Shown here one piece after another: positions 12,168 through 21,766 of a stretch of DNA of 64,000 nucleotides. Numbering within the stretch: the first letter of the stretch is position 1; each line of letters opens with the position of its first letter. Below the pieces are notes generated by a model. It was not told the origin of the DNA, did not search any database, and saw nothing but the letters and a program-made list of their open reading frames with translations. The translations under genes were made by a program, and so were the position numbers. Location: NCBI GenBank assembly GCA_037447655.1, contig JBBHKE010000395.1, forward strand, positions 183,948-247,947, written 5' to 3'. This DNA is from Zygnema cylindricum (Eukaryota > Streptophyta > Zygnematophyceae > Zygnematales > Zygnemataceae).

Positions 12168-12245
12168 TCGCTAGTGCCTTAATGGATAAGGCTTAGGTCT
12201 ACATAGTAGTCCGTAGACCCCGGTTCACATCCGGCCAGAGGCAGT
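12168..12245 (+). other. tRNA-like segment in LTR B
   Basis: GCCTTAATGGATAAGGC (A-box/D-arm-like), then a 7-bp GGTCTAC/GTAGACC stem, then GGTTCACATCC (B-box-like). It is antisense to element B. There is no clear acceptor stem, so it is called tRNA-derived rather than a gene. Confidence 0.45.
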
Positions 12246-12395
12246 ATTTTGCTACAAATAGTAAAATACCTTCTATTTCATTCTGCGTACTTCTAAATGA
12301 CGCGGCAGCCATGGCGTGCCTTTGGTTCTCTCTTTCTCTCTCTTTACATTCTAACTAAAATATAGAAGTGAACTATTAATTACCTCTTTTCAACA

Positions 12396-12790
12396 CACTT
12401 GTCTGATGAAGATTTGTTATCCACTTTATTAGGTGGCTTGCCAGAATCTTTTGCTCCTTTCGTCTGATCTCATCTTTTGACAATCTTGAAAATCCAATCC
12501 ATTTTCACGCTTTATGTACGAAATTAATGCACAAAGAAACAAAAATCTTGTTATTTTCTGCATCTAACCCTTCCCACGTCACCGCGTACTTTGCTTCGAA
12601 TCTTTAAACTAACCTGGGGGGGGACGTTGCCTGTCTTTTGCAATTATTGCAAAAAGCCAGGACACACGACAACCGAATGTCGCAAGCAGGCACGCAAAAA
12701 AGCGGAAGAAGCGACAAATTCCAATTCCAACGGTGACGCCAAAATGGCTTACTTTCTCCCCACGCCTACTCCACTTCCCTAATCCTCCCC
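12396..12790 (+). pseudogene. Element H gag, C-terminal part
   Basis: Starts mid-protein with the copia gag signature LSDEDLLSTLLGGLPESF, loses frame at about 12470, and recovers with an intact zinc knuckle CNYCKKPGHTTTEC at 12639-12680 followed by a basic stretch. A run of G near 12616 may be the site of a frameshift. Confidence 0.85.
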
Positions 12791-13069
12791 CCAACTTGTT
12801 TTTTCCCCAAATTTTCCGTACGGTTACCCTTATCCTCCTCCACCCCAAATTCCACTTCACTCCACCCCTATTGCCGTTGCCCATTTCGCGTCATACAATC
12901 CTCATTGGCCAATCCCTCCGCCTCTCCCCTCATTTTCATCAAATTCTCCTCTCGCATCCGCAAATCCTACCGGTCCTCCCCCATCTCCGGAATTCGGCTA
13001 CGAAAATCTCGCCTACGCCGGTCTGGATGTTTGTTTTACACCCGGGTATGCGTTTTTATCTCATGCCAC

Positions 13070-15869
13070 GCATAATGATTGGATCATCGATAGTGGTGCC
13101 AGTCATCACCTCTCTCATCGATCTAATTGGTTTACTCATTCACCTCTTTTACTCTTCCCTATGCATATTTGTTTAGGGGACAATCGAATACTATTGGCAT
13201 CTCACTCTGGCCACGTCCGCGTTCCAAATTCCTCGATTGACATCGAAAATGTCATTTTAGTACCTTGCTTAGCTTGAAATTTATTTTTGTGTTCCCGTCG
13301 CTATGACTGGCGGCGTCAAAGCCGAATTTGATGAAGATAACGTCCAATTTTTTAGTAAAAAGAACAAACATAGCGTAGGTTTTGGAACAGCAAAAGACTC
13401 TATGTATTTTTTACAATCCTACTATCCTAAAAAAACGTTGTTCATCAAGTGTTAGGGTCTCTTTTGCATCAAATGCTTGTGTAGAAGACTTTTCCCTTTG
13501 GCATTTACGCTATGGGCATTTGAATAACGCTAGTTTAACTTCTTTGCCAACTCTTGTAACCGAAATTAAATCTTTTTCTAACAAAAAATTGGATTTTTTT
13601 CATGGGTGCATACAAGGGAAAATGCCACGCCATTCTTTTCCTCTCAGTACTACCATTATCACTAAAACCCTTGCTCTCATTCATACCGGCGTATGCGGTC
13701 TCATGCGCACACGCAATTTTGGTGGCTCGTTGTACTTTGTTTCTTTCATCGACCATGCCACCCGTTTTTCCCATGTTTACATTATTTGTGAAAAATCTGA
13801 CGTTTTTACACGTTTCCAGGAATTTAAAGGGCTTGAAGAAAATTTCAACAACAAGCGCATAAAAGTTTTACGGACTGACAACGGTGGCGAGTTTATGTCT
13901 CACCAATTCTTCGCCTTCCTCGCTCACCATGGTATCTCACACTAGTTGAGTGCACCATACACTCCTCAGCAGAACGGCGTTGTCGAAAAGTACAATCGTA
14001 CTTCAGCTGAAATGGCTCGATCTATGTTGTATTTCACAAATTTGGCTTTTTCCTTTTGGGCTGAGGCAACCATATGCGCTAACTATCTTCGTAACTTGTG
14101 TCCGACAAGTGCTACGCCTCACATTACCCTGATGGAAGCATGGTCTTCCATAAAACCTGATGTCTCCCACCTTCGCACCTTCGGTTGCGAAGCATGGTAC
14201 AAAGACCTCACTCACTCCACCGGGAAATGGGGCGCTCGTGCACTTCGTGGAACGTTTGTAGGGTATGCCGCTAGCTCAAGAGCTTACCGCATTTGGTGCC
14301 CTTCGCGTCGTTGTGTGATCACCACCCGCGACGTTGCATTCAACCAAACCCCCCTTCTCCAAATTCTCTCCCGTTCTCCCCTTCCCTCCTCTCCCGTCGA
14401 CCTTTCCTCTTATCCCTCTCTTTATGATTTTCCCGACCCCATCCAATCCCCACCCGATTTTATTTCTATCTTAGTTCTCCCACTTTCCCCACCTCCACTC
14501 CCTTCTCTTAATCCCACCCCTCTTATCAATGCCCCCGTCATCTCAAATAATCCCTCTCTCCCCCTATCTCAGTCCTTTCCTCTTACCGTTGACGGTGATC
14601 CTCTCTTTTCCTCTCTTCCAGCCACTATACTCTCTCGCCCTTCCCTCTTTTTAGATACCCATGCTCATTTATCGCCCACAGCTCTCCCCTCTAATACTTC
14701 TTGTCAATACCCGACCAGATCTCGTGGCCCTCCGTCCCGCCTTATTGAAACCATGGGTCACGCATCCTTTGCTTGCGCTTATTTAGCTGGCTCTTCTGCC
14801 TCTCTCATCTCCACTTCCCTCTCTCTCAAATCCGCTCTCAAACGCCTTGATTCTCACTTTTGGAAGAGTGCACTTGACGTAGAGTATTCCGCCCTTTTAT
14901 CTAACAACTCTCGTGGCCCTCTGTCCCGCCTTATTGAAACTATGGGTCACGCATCCTTTGCTTGCGCTTATTTAGCTGGCTCTTTTGCCTCTCTCATCTC
15001 CACTTCCCTCTCTCTCAAATCCGCTCTCAAACGACTTGATTCTCACTTTTGGAAGAGTGCACTTGACGTTGAGTATTCCGCCCTTTTATCTAACAACACT
15101 TGGAATCTTGTTCCTCTTCCTTCAGGTCGCAGAGCCATCGGTTCCAAGTGGATTTTCCACGTTAAACAAAAAGCGGACGGATCGTTCGACAAATACAAAG
15201 TTCGCTTGGTAGCCAAAGGATTCTCCCAAATTGAAGGTATAGATTTTACCGAAACTTATGCACCAGTTGCTCGTCTCACGTTGATTCGCGCTCTCCTTGC
15301 ATTGGCTGCTGAACATGATTTCCATGTTCATCAAATGGATGTGAAAAATGCCTTTTTGAACGGTGTCATCTCATAAAAATATTTATATGCAACAACCTAA
15401 AGGGTATAATTCCCCTGGCTCTTAACACTTAGTCTGTCATCTCATCAAAAAAATCTACGGTTTGAAACAATCCCCTCGTGTTTGGAACCATACTATCGAT
15501 GCCACTATGAATAAAAAAGGCTTCACTCGTATTGAAGCTGACTTTAGCATCTATTCTCGTGGGTTGGGTGCTTCCTTAATCAACGTTGCTATTTTTTTGA
15601 TGACCTCCTCCTTGTTGGTCCATCTCTTTCTGAGATTTCCACCGTTAAACTCATTCTCAACGTCATTATGACATGAGTGACCTAGGTGAACTCACCTACT
15701 ACCTTGGAATCCAAGTCCTTCGTAATCGATCTATTAAAACTCTTTGCCTCTCCCAAAAATCCATTATCTCTGATCTCCTTAACTGTTTTGGTATGACCAA
15801 TTCCTCTTCTATCTCCAACCCATTGGATGCCAATTCTCCTCTTGTCCCTTCCACCAACACCCTCCTCTC
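13070..15869 (+). pseudogene. Element H pol, upstream of insertion E
   Basis: Protease WIIDSGASHH with DSG at 13089-13097; GAG-pre-integrase (LWHLRYGHLNNAS near 13496); integrase with LRTDNGGEF near 13870 and APYTPQQNGVVEK near 13950; a Pro/Ser-rich linker 14340-14720; RT from TWNLVPLP (15098) through KWIFHVKQK and KGFSQIEGIDFTETYAPVAR; then a damaged YVDD region. Stops at 13945 and about 15376 and frameshifts inactivate it. The catalytic YVDD is not recognisable: the frame reads FLMTSSLLVH near 15595. Confidence 0.88.
14720..15098 (+). repeat. In-frame 189-bp tandem duplication in element H pol
   Basis: The unit starting TCTCGTGGCCC at 14720 repeats at 14909. Each encodes the same 63 residues, from SRGP to ALLSNN, with about two residue differences. 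It lies just before the RT domain. Confidence 0.92.
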
Positions 15870-16784
15870 TGTTGTTTTTGAAAGCTTTAAGTCTCAAAAA
15901 ATTTATAGGACGGCGGATATTATAACTATGGGGACACACGTCGACACTTGAAACACAATGCAAGTTTTTGAACGATACCGACACCAGCATTCGAACAACG
16001 CAGCTGCGACGCAGATGGAACAAGCACAACTGCGGCTATTTTTGATATTGTCCGTACGGACATCGCAGCTTGCGACGCAACGGGACAAACGCAACTGTGG
16101 ATATTTTGGTACATGACAATGCAGATGCTACGCAACAAGACAAACGCAGCTGCGGCTAACTTTTGTATGTGATAACGTAGTTGCTACGAAACTGCGGATA
16201 TTTGAATATAATCAGGAATTGGACTGCGCTACAGCGGTTGATATGAATCAAGTCAACGAACGAGATTCACTAAGCGAAGCGACAAGTATTTGATCAAATC
16301 ACTTGTATAGGACTCTTAGTCATATTGAGTGTACTGTGATAGATTAGTTTTAGCGTGATCAGGAGCACTTAGACCTTAGTGGCAGTTTAGTTCTTTTGGA
16401 CGTATCTTTTAGATACACTTGTATCGGCGGTACAACACTGTGTAGTAGGACAACTGAGTGAAGAGTATAAGACTTATGACGTAGAACATTTTATGTATCT
16501 AGACTTCCAGACTGTGTAATCTGCAAACTGTTTTTAGGAAACTTATGAGTTGCATATCTTGGTGTATATTACATCAATTGAGCTGAAACTTTGGGAGTTG
16601 TCAGTCTTTATGATATTCTACATTGTGGATTAGTTTGAAGCAGTTTTGTTTGTTGTATCAGATTTGGTGAGTTGTAGAAAACATTTGTTTGATAGGATTC
16701 TTGATAAGCTTCTGTGAGTGAGATTATGTCTACTTCCACTACTACTGCTGATGCTCCACCTGCTCCAGTGGTTGAAGAACAACA
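15870..16784 (+). repeat. Element E 5' LTR
   Basis: Matches 19776-20691. The gag ATG at 16725 lies 20 codons upstream of its end. The last 38 bp with the adjoining primer site are duplicated (see 16785-16835). Confidence 0.92.
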
Positions 16785-17789
16785 AGTTATGAGCCTCCTG
16801 CTCTAGTGGTTGTAGAACAACAAGTTATGGGCCTGTCATCAAGAATTCCTATTTTCTCAGGAAAAAAATACGCGTATTGGGCGGATATGGTGGAAACACA
16901 CTTCGAAAATGTTAATCTTTTGGATATTTTGGATATTTTGGATGGCACCCTGGCGGAATCAGATCCGTCTTGGTCAAAGAAAAATTCGCAAGCTCGATCA
17001 ATTTTGAAGTTTTGTATTTCAGAAGAATTGGCTATGTCACGGATAAAAATGAAAAAGGCGATCGATATCTGGAAATCTCTCAAGGATGATTTTGAAAAGG
17101 CTAATGTTTAGGAATAACTATTTTTGGCTAGACGAATTTTGGACTACAAATACACGAGTGGCACAATGGCAGAATATTGTAATAAATTTCGAATACTAAT
17201 AGATTCTCATGCTTGTGCAGGCGGATCTTTTCCTCAGTTTCAGCAGGCTGCTTTGCTAATGAGGGGTCTTCCTAATTCTATGAGAGCAACGTCTGATAGG
17301 CTGAAACAAAAAGATAAAACTAGCTGGACACTACAATTAGCTATTAATTTGATATTGGAAGAGGAGGCAGATTCTAAAATTCTTAATGGTGAAAAACAAG
17401 TAGAGGCATTTAACACAGACTTTGACAAAAAAAGTCAGTTTCATAAGCTGAGAAATCAGTTTAATCAGAATCAGAATCAATTTAGACAGTTTAATCCAAG
17501 AGGAAATAGACAATCTTTCAATGCTGGTTTTTATTGTAATGAAAAAGGTCACGGATACAAATTTTGTCCTAAGCTTAAGAAAGCTCATGAAACAGGTCTA
17601 TATAGGCCTGGATGGCAGCAGAGCCAGTTTCATCAAGGCTTCACGGGATCATCACAACGAGGAAATGCACTATTCTCGGCGTCTTCATCTCATCACGACG
17701 AGTCTCTTTCACTCTTTAACGAGGAGGATGATGATCTATTTGCTATGGCGGCAGCAATGGAGGGCGCTAAGGACAATGGATGGATATAG
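16725..17789 (+). pseudogene. Element E gag
   Basis: Begins in the LTR at 16725 (MSTSTTTADAP...). The 38-bp duplication at the LTR/PBS border shifts the frame to an early stop, so this start is dead. The gag body (RIPIFSGKKYAYWADM, DGTLAESD, YTSGTMAEYCNKFR) continues from 16823 with a stop at 17109. The zinc knuckle FYCNEKGHGYKFC lacks its first cysteine (Gly instead). It ends at DNGWI, the residues that normally precede the protease DSG, and then stops because the protease is deleted. Confidence 0.88.
16785..16835 (+). promoter_or_regulatory. Duplicated primer-binding site of element E
   Basis: AGTTATGAGCC (16785) and AGTTATGGGCC (16823) each follow a GAACAACA LTR end. The 38-bp spacing comes from a tandem duplication of the LTR tip plus PBS. 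Only the second copy keeps the ATGGGCC core. Both are of the half-tRNA-iMet type. Confidence 0.75.
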
Positions 17790-19614
17790 CATCCATAATA
17801 TTGTCCCACATATGCAAAATTCACCAGTATTAACAACGGAGTCGAAACATTATCGGGTTCCACAACAAATTCGTTTTGAAGCGAACCAAGAGCAGTCAGT
17901 GCCTACGGATCGCAACCAGCGCAACAAGCGCAATGCACGTGACCTGACAATTTCAGCCAAAGAATTTCCAGGAGGAAGAAGATCCAGTAGCCGTCTGCAA
18001 GCAAGTTCTCACTTCGCCTACTCGGCAGCATCACGCGAGCCTCTAATCATCCAGGAAGCCTTCTCATCAGTGCAGCAGAATCATTGGATCGAGGCGGCAA
18101 ATAATGAAATGAAGTCAAACATAGAGGCTCAGACATGGGAGATTGTGGACCTTCCTCCGGATCAAAAAGCGATCGGCAGCAAATGGGTATTCAAGGTGAA
18201 GTTAAATCCAGATAATACCATTGAACGACACATGGGTTAACTTGTGGCAAAGGGGTATAATCAAAAGGAAGGAATTGACTTTGAAGAAACATTTTTTCCT
18301 GTTGTAAGATTTCCGACAGTTATGATTTTCCTATCTCTAGCTGCTATAGAAAATATGGAAATACATCAGATGGATGTAAAAACGGCCATTTTGCATGGAC
18401 AACTAGAGGAGACCATTTACATGCAGCAGCCTGAAATGTATGCAGATTTAGGAAAAGAGCACTTAGCATGCAAACTGCTAAAATCTTTGTACGGCCTAAA
18501 ACAGGCCCGTAGGCAATTGATTCTAAAACATGATGAAGTCTTAACCGGCATAGGATTTAAAAGGATAAGCTCTTATCACTCTGTCTATGTTTTAAAGGGT
18601 GAGGATGGAAAAGTGTATATAGCGGTATACGTAGATGATTTACTATAAGTTAGCAAATCAATGGCATAAATTAACAAAATTAAAAATACTTTAAAATCAC
18701 GGTTCGAGATGAAAGACCTCGATGAGGCAAAATATATCTTGGGTATTCAGGTAGAGAGGGACAGGAAAAATAGATTAATTAAATTGACTCAAAAGGAGGC
18801 TATTGGAAACATGTTAGATGAATATGGAATGCGGAGGGCAAAAAGATGTGTAACACCAATGGAGTTTTGGCATAAGTTAGAGGGGGAAGAAAAAAAATCG
18901 GGTGTTATTGTCAGTGAAATTTTTGAGTCAGGGGAGGATGATCGTATGACAGTGATACCTTACAGACAGATAGTGGGAAGCTTAATATATTTCATGAACT
19001 GTACCCGTCCGGATATTGCTGCAGCATTTGGGGTACTGAGCAGAAGTCTAAAGAATCCGAGGAAATCTGACCGTGATGCAGCAAGAAGAGTTTTAAGATA
19101 CTTGGTAGGAACCAAAGACCTCAAACTCACACTAGGCGGAGGAGAAGTGAAGCTGCAAACATGGAGTGATGCAAGCTATGGCGACATGCCAAGTCGAAAA
19201 TCCACCACGGGATTCGTTCTCCAAATTGGGAACGGGACTTGCTGTTGGAGCAGCAAACTTCAAAAGGTCACGGCACAATCGACGATGGAGTCAAAATATA
19301 TGGCAGCAAGCTCGGCTCTCAAAGAACTCCTATGGGTGAAATCCATGTTGCAAGAATTCGGATACATGCAAGTTGGTCCACAGGTGATCTAGTGTGATAA
19401 CCAGGCTGCCATTCCCATTGCTTCTAACCCAAGTCACCGCTTCAAAAGCAAACACATGGATGTAAGATTACACTTTGTACGGGAAAAAGTGTTCTCTAGA
19501 GTGATTAAATTATGCTATTTGCCAGATGCAAAAATGGTTGCTGATATGCTCACTAAAGCTCTTCCAGCTCCTACACTAAAGTATTGTAGGGACGCAGTGG
19601 GATTAAGAGAATAG
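17790..19614 (+). pseudogene. Element E reverse transcriptase and RNase H
   Basis: Linker with EFPGGRRSSSRLQ, RT with KWVFKVKLNPDNTIER (about 18182), EGIDFEETFFPVVRFP, KSLYGLKQA, YVDDLL near 18630, then RNase H with CTRPDIAAAFGVLSR (about 19000), DASYGDMPSRKSTTG and QSTMESKYMA, ending at 19614. Stops at 18238, 18646, 18669 and 19390 break it. E and F are sister elements by sequence. Confidence 0.9.
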
Positions 19615-19775
19615 TTGAGTTGCTCACTGCTATACTGCCATGTTGCGCTAGTCGAACAACGGGGATGTAGTGAGACTAGGTGACGTGCAAAAATTGCTAC
19701 GTTGCTATGCTGCGATGCTGCGCTAGTTCGACATCGCAGCTGCGCTGGCATAATGAGTCTAAAGCTTTAGGGGAG

Positions 19776-20691
19776 TGTTGTTTTTGAAAGCTTTCAATCT
19801 CAGCAAATTTATAGGACGGTGGAAAATATTTCCATAGGGACACGCGTCCTCACTTGAAACACAATGCAAGTTTTTGAACGATACCGACACCAGCATTCGA
19901 ACAACGCAGCTGCGACACAAATAGAACAAGCCCAGCTGCGGCTATTTTTGATATTGTCCGTACGGACGAACGCAGCTTGCGACGCAACGAGACAAACGCA
20001 ACTGCGGATATTTTAGTACATGACAATGCAGTTGCTACGCAACAAGACAAACGCAGCTGCGGCTAACTTTTGTATGTGATAACGTAGTTGCTACGAAACT
20101 GCGGATATTTGAATATAATCAGGAATTGGACTGCGCTACAGCGGTTGATATGAATCAAGTCAACGAACGAGATTCACTAAGCGAAGCGACAAGTATTTGA
20201 TCAAATCACTTGTATAGGACTCTTAGTCATATTGAGTGTACTGTGATAGATTAGTTTTAGCGTGATCAGGAGCACTTAGACCTTAGTGGCAGTTTAGTTC
20301 TTTTGGACGTATCTTTTAGGTACACTTGTATCGGCGGTACAACACTGTGTAGTAGGACAACTGAGTGAAGAGTATAAGACTTAGGACGTAGAACATTTTA
20401 TGTATCTAGACTTCCAGACTGTGTAATCTGCAAACTGTTTTTAGGAAACTTATGAGTTGCATATCTTGGTGTATATTACATCAATTGAGCTGAAACTTTG
20501 GGAGTTGTCAGTCTTTATGATATTCTACATTGTGGATTAGTTTGAAGCAGTTTTGTTTGTTGTATCAGATTTGGTGAGCTGTAGAAAACATTTGTTTGAT
20601 AGGATTCTTGATAAGCTTCTGTGAGTGAGATTATGTCTACTTCCACTACTACTGCTGATGCTCCACCTGCTCCAGTGGTTGTAGAACAACA
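19776..20691 (+). repeat. Element E 3' LTR
   Basis: Preceded by the purine tract TTAGGGGAG. Ends GTAGAACAACA, followed by the CTCTC duplication. Confidence 0.93.
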
Positions 20692-20696
20692 CTCTC

Positions 20697-21060
20697 TCCC
20701 TGCCTCTATGCTACTTACCGCTCCATGGTGGATATTCTTATGTATGCCATGCCGCTAAAAAGGCTGTTTGGCTTCGAACCTTTCTCACCAATCTTGGTTT
20801 TCCTCCCTTTGGTCCCACTCCCATCTACTCCGACTCCCAAGGCGCCCTCGTTTTGATCAAGAATCCAGTTCACCACAAGCGCACCTAGCACATCGACTCG
20901 AATACCACTATTCTCGGGAGCGTGTCAAGGATGGCACCCTTCAATTTCTCTATGTGAAATCTACGGATCAAGTTGCTGACTTTCTCACCAAAGCTCTTCA
21001 TCGCCCCCATTTTGAGCAAAATCGTTTCTCCTCCGGCCTTCGTCCTCCACTTTCCTCATA
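20697..21060 (+). pseudogene. Element H RNase H tail
   Basis: Continuation of H after insertion E: AKKAVWLRTFLTNLGF, YSDSQGALVLIKNPVHHKRT (with a stop), then ERVKDGTLQFLYVKSTDQVADFLTKAL, typical of the copia RNase H C-terminus. The N-terminal half of RNase H is not found on either side of E, so H had also lost sequence there. Confidence 0.85.
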
Positions 21061-21125
21061 ATTTTTCAAATTATCTTTTAATTTTCATCTAAATACTCCT
21101 TTGTAGTTGTAGCTTGAGGGGAGGG

Positions 21126-21553
21126 TGTTAAGGGTAATTCTTGGTACGGTTTTTCTCTCCTGAATACGTACGTCCACTTTAAGGTTTTTATCCTAAGTCA
21201 ACTTGACCGTACTCCACTCATTCAAATGTTGTCTTGTCCACTTTAGTCTCTTTTGTCCTACGTGAACAAGACCGTACTCCACTTATTCAAGTGGGGTCTT
21301 GTAATTGTACTTTGGGTCTTATTCTTCATTTTTCTTTTTGTTGGTCAACCTTGTCTTATAGAATTGGTCTTTGTGTAGCCACCCAAATCTACTTTGTGTA
21401 GCGTACAACAGTACTATCACCAGTAATTAGCAAATTGTCACTTTGTATAAAAGGATCTCGTTTCATAATGAAATCATCAACTCGATCACACAATTCCCAA
21501 ATGCTTTGACTCTTTTTTCTTTTACTATGGCGTCCAATAATCCTTCTCCTATA
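21126..21553 (+). repeat. Element H 3' LTR
   Basis: Begins TGTTAAGGGTAATTC after a purine tract. A TATA-like TATAAAAGG lies at about 21455. I place the end at CCTATA (21553) because the I and J LTRs end at the equivalent CCAATA/CCAGTA after a homologous gag start (MASANPPP). Here ATG at 21527 reads MASNNPSPI. Confidence 0.75.
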
Positions 21554-21592
21554 GGTAGGGAAAGTAAAGAGGGAGGTTGAGAGGGAAGGATG

Positions 21593-21661
21593 TGTAATTC
21601 TATGGTCTCAATTGACCCAGAGAATGAGCAGCCTATGTAAAGCCTCTATGATAATATTTGT
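21593..21661 (-). repeat. Fragment of an A/B-type LTR end
   Basis: Closely matches 11431-11500 (TCTCCATTAACCCAGAGAATG region), starting exactly at the LTR terminus and stopping where element F's LTR sequence begins. Confidence 0.75.
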
Positions 21662-21766
21662 CCCCAAAAATAGCTTAAGTCCTGAATAGCTCTCTCTCCC
21701 TCACAACTGAGGCATAGAAAACTAAAGCTTTCTAAAAACAACACTCCCTTAAAGCTTTAGATTCTG

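Larger units (their letters stand above)
7971..12395 (-). mobile_element. Element B: copia retrotransposon, 5' two thirds
   Basis: On the minus strand, from the 5' LTR (starts at 12395) through gag, protease and integrase to the RT catalytic region, where C is inserted at 7970/7971. RNase H and the 3' LTR should lie left of the window beyond C. B interrupts element H: H gag resumes at 12396. Its sequence is very close to element A, so A and B belong to one family. Confidence 0.9.
11431..12395 (-). repeat. Element B 5' LTR
   Basis: 965 bp. It starts TGTTGAAAAGAGGTAATTAA at 12395 and ends GAATTGCA at 11431. It is homologous throughout to A's LTRs but clearly more diverged. It is longer than A's partly because of a 62-bp tandem duplication at 11572-11695. 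Confidence 0.88.
15870..20691 (+). mobile_element. Element E: copia element lacking protease and integrase
   Basis: LTRs of 915 bp (15870-16784) and 916 bp (19776-20691) start TGTTGTTTTTGAAAG and end GAACAACA. CTCTC flanks both sides (15865-15869 and 20692-20696), and element H resumes outside. Gag is followed directly by the RT linker, so protease and integrase have been deleted (junction near 17787). The LTRs differ at only a few positions, so it is young. It would need proteins from another element to move. Confidence 0.95.
12396..21553 (+). mobile_element. Element H: outermost copia retrotransposon
   Basis: Interior from gag (its 5' part is cut off by B at 12395/12396) through pol to a purine tract (about 21113-21125) and a 428-bp 3' LTR. 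It is interrupted by element E at 15870-20691. Its 5' LTR and gag start must lie left of the window. It is a different lineage from A/B/C/D, closer to I and J. Confidence 0.88.

Noticed and set aside
12168-12245. Functional tRNA-Arg gene
   Set aside because: A- and B-box-like words are present, but the acceptor stem does not pair and the anticodon loop is too large.
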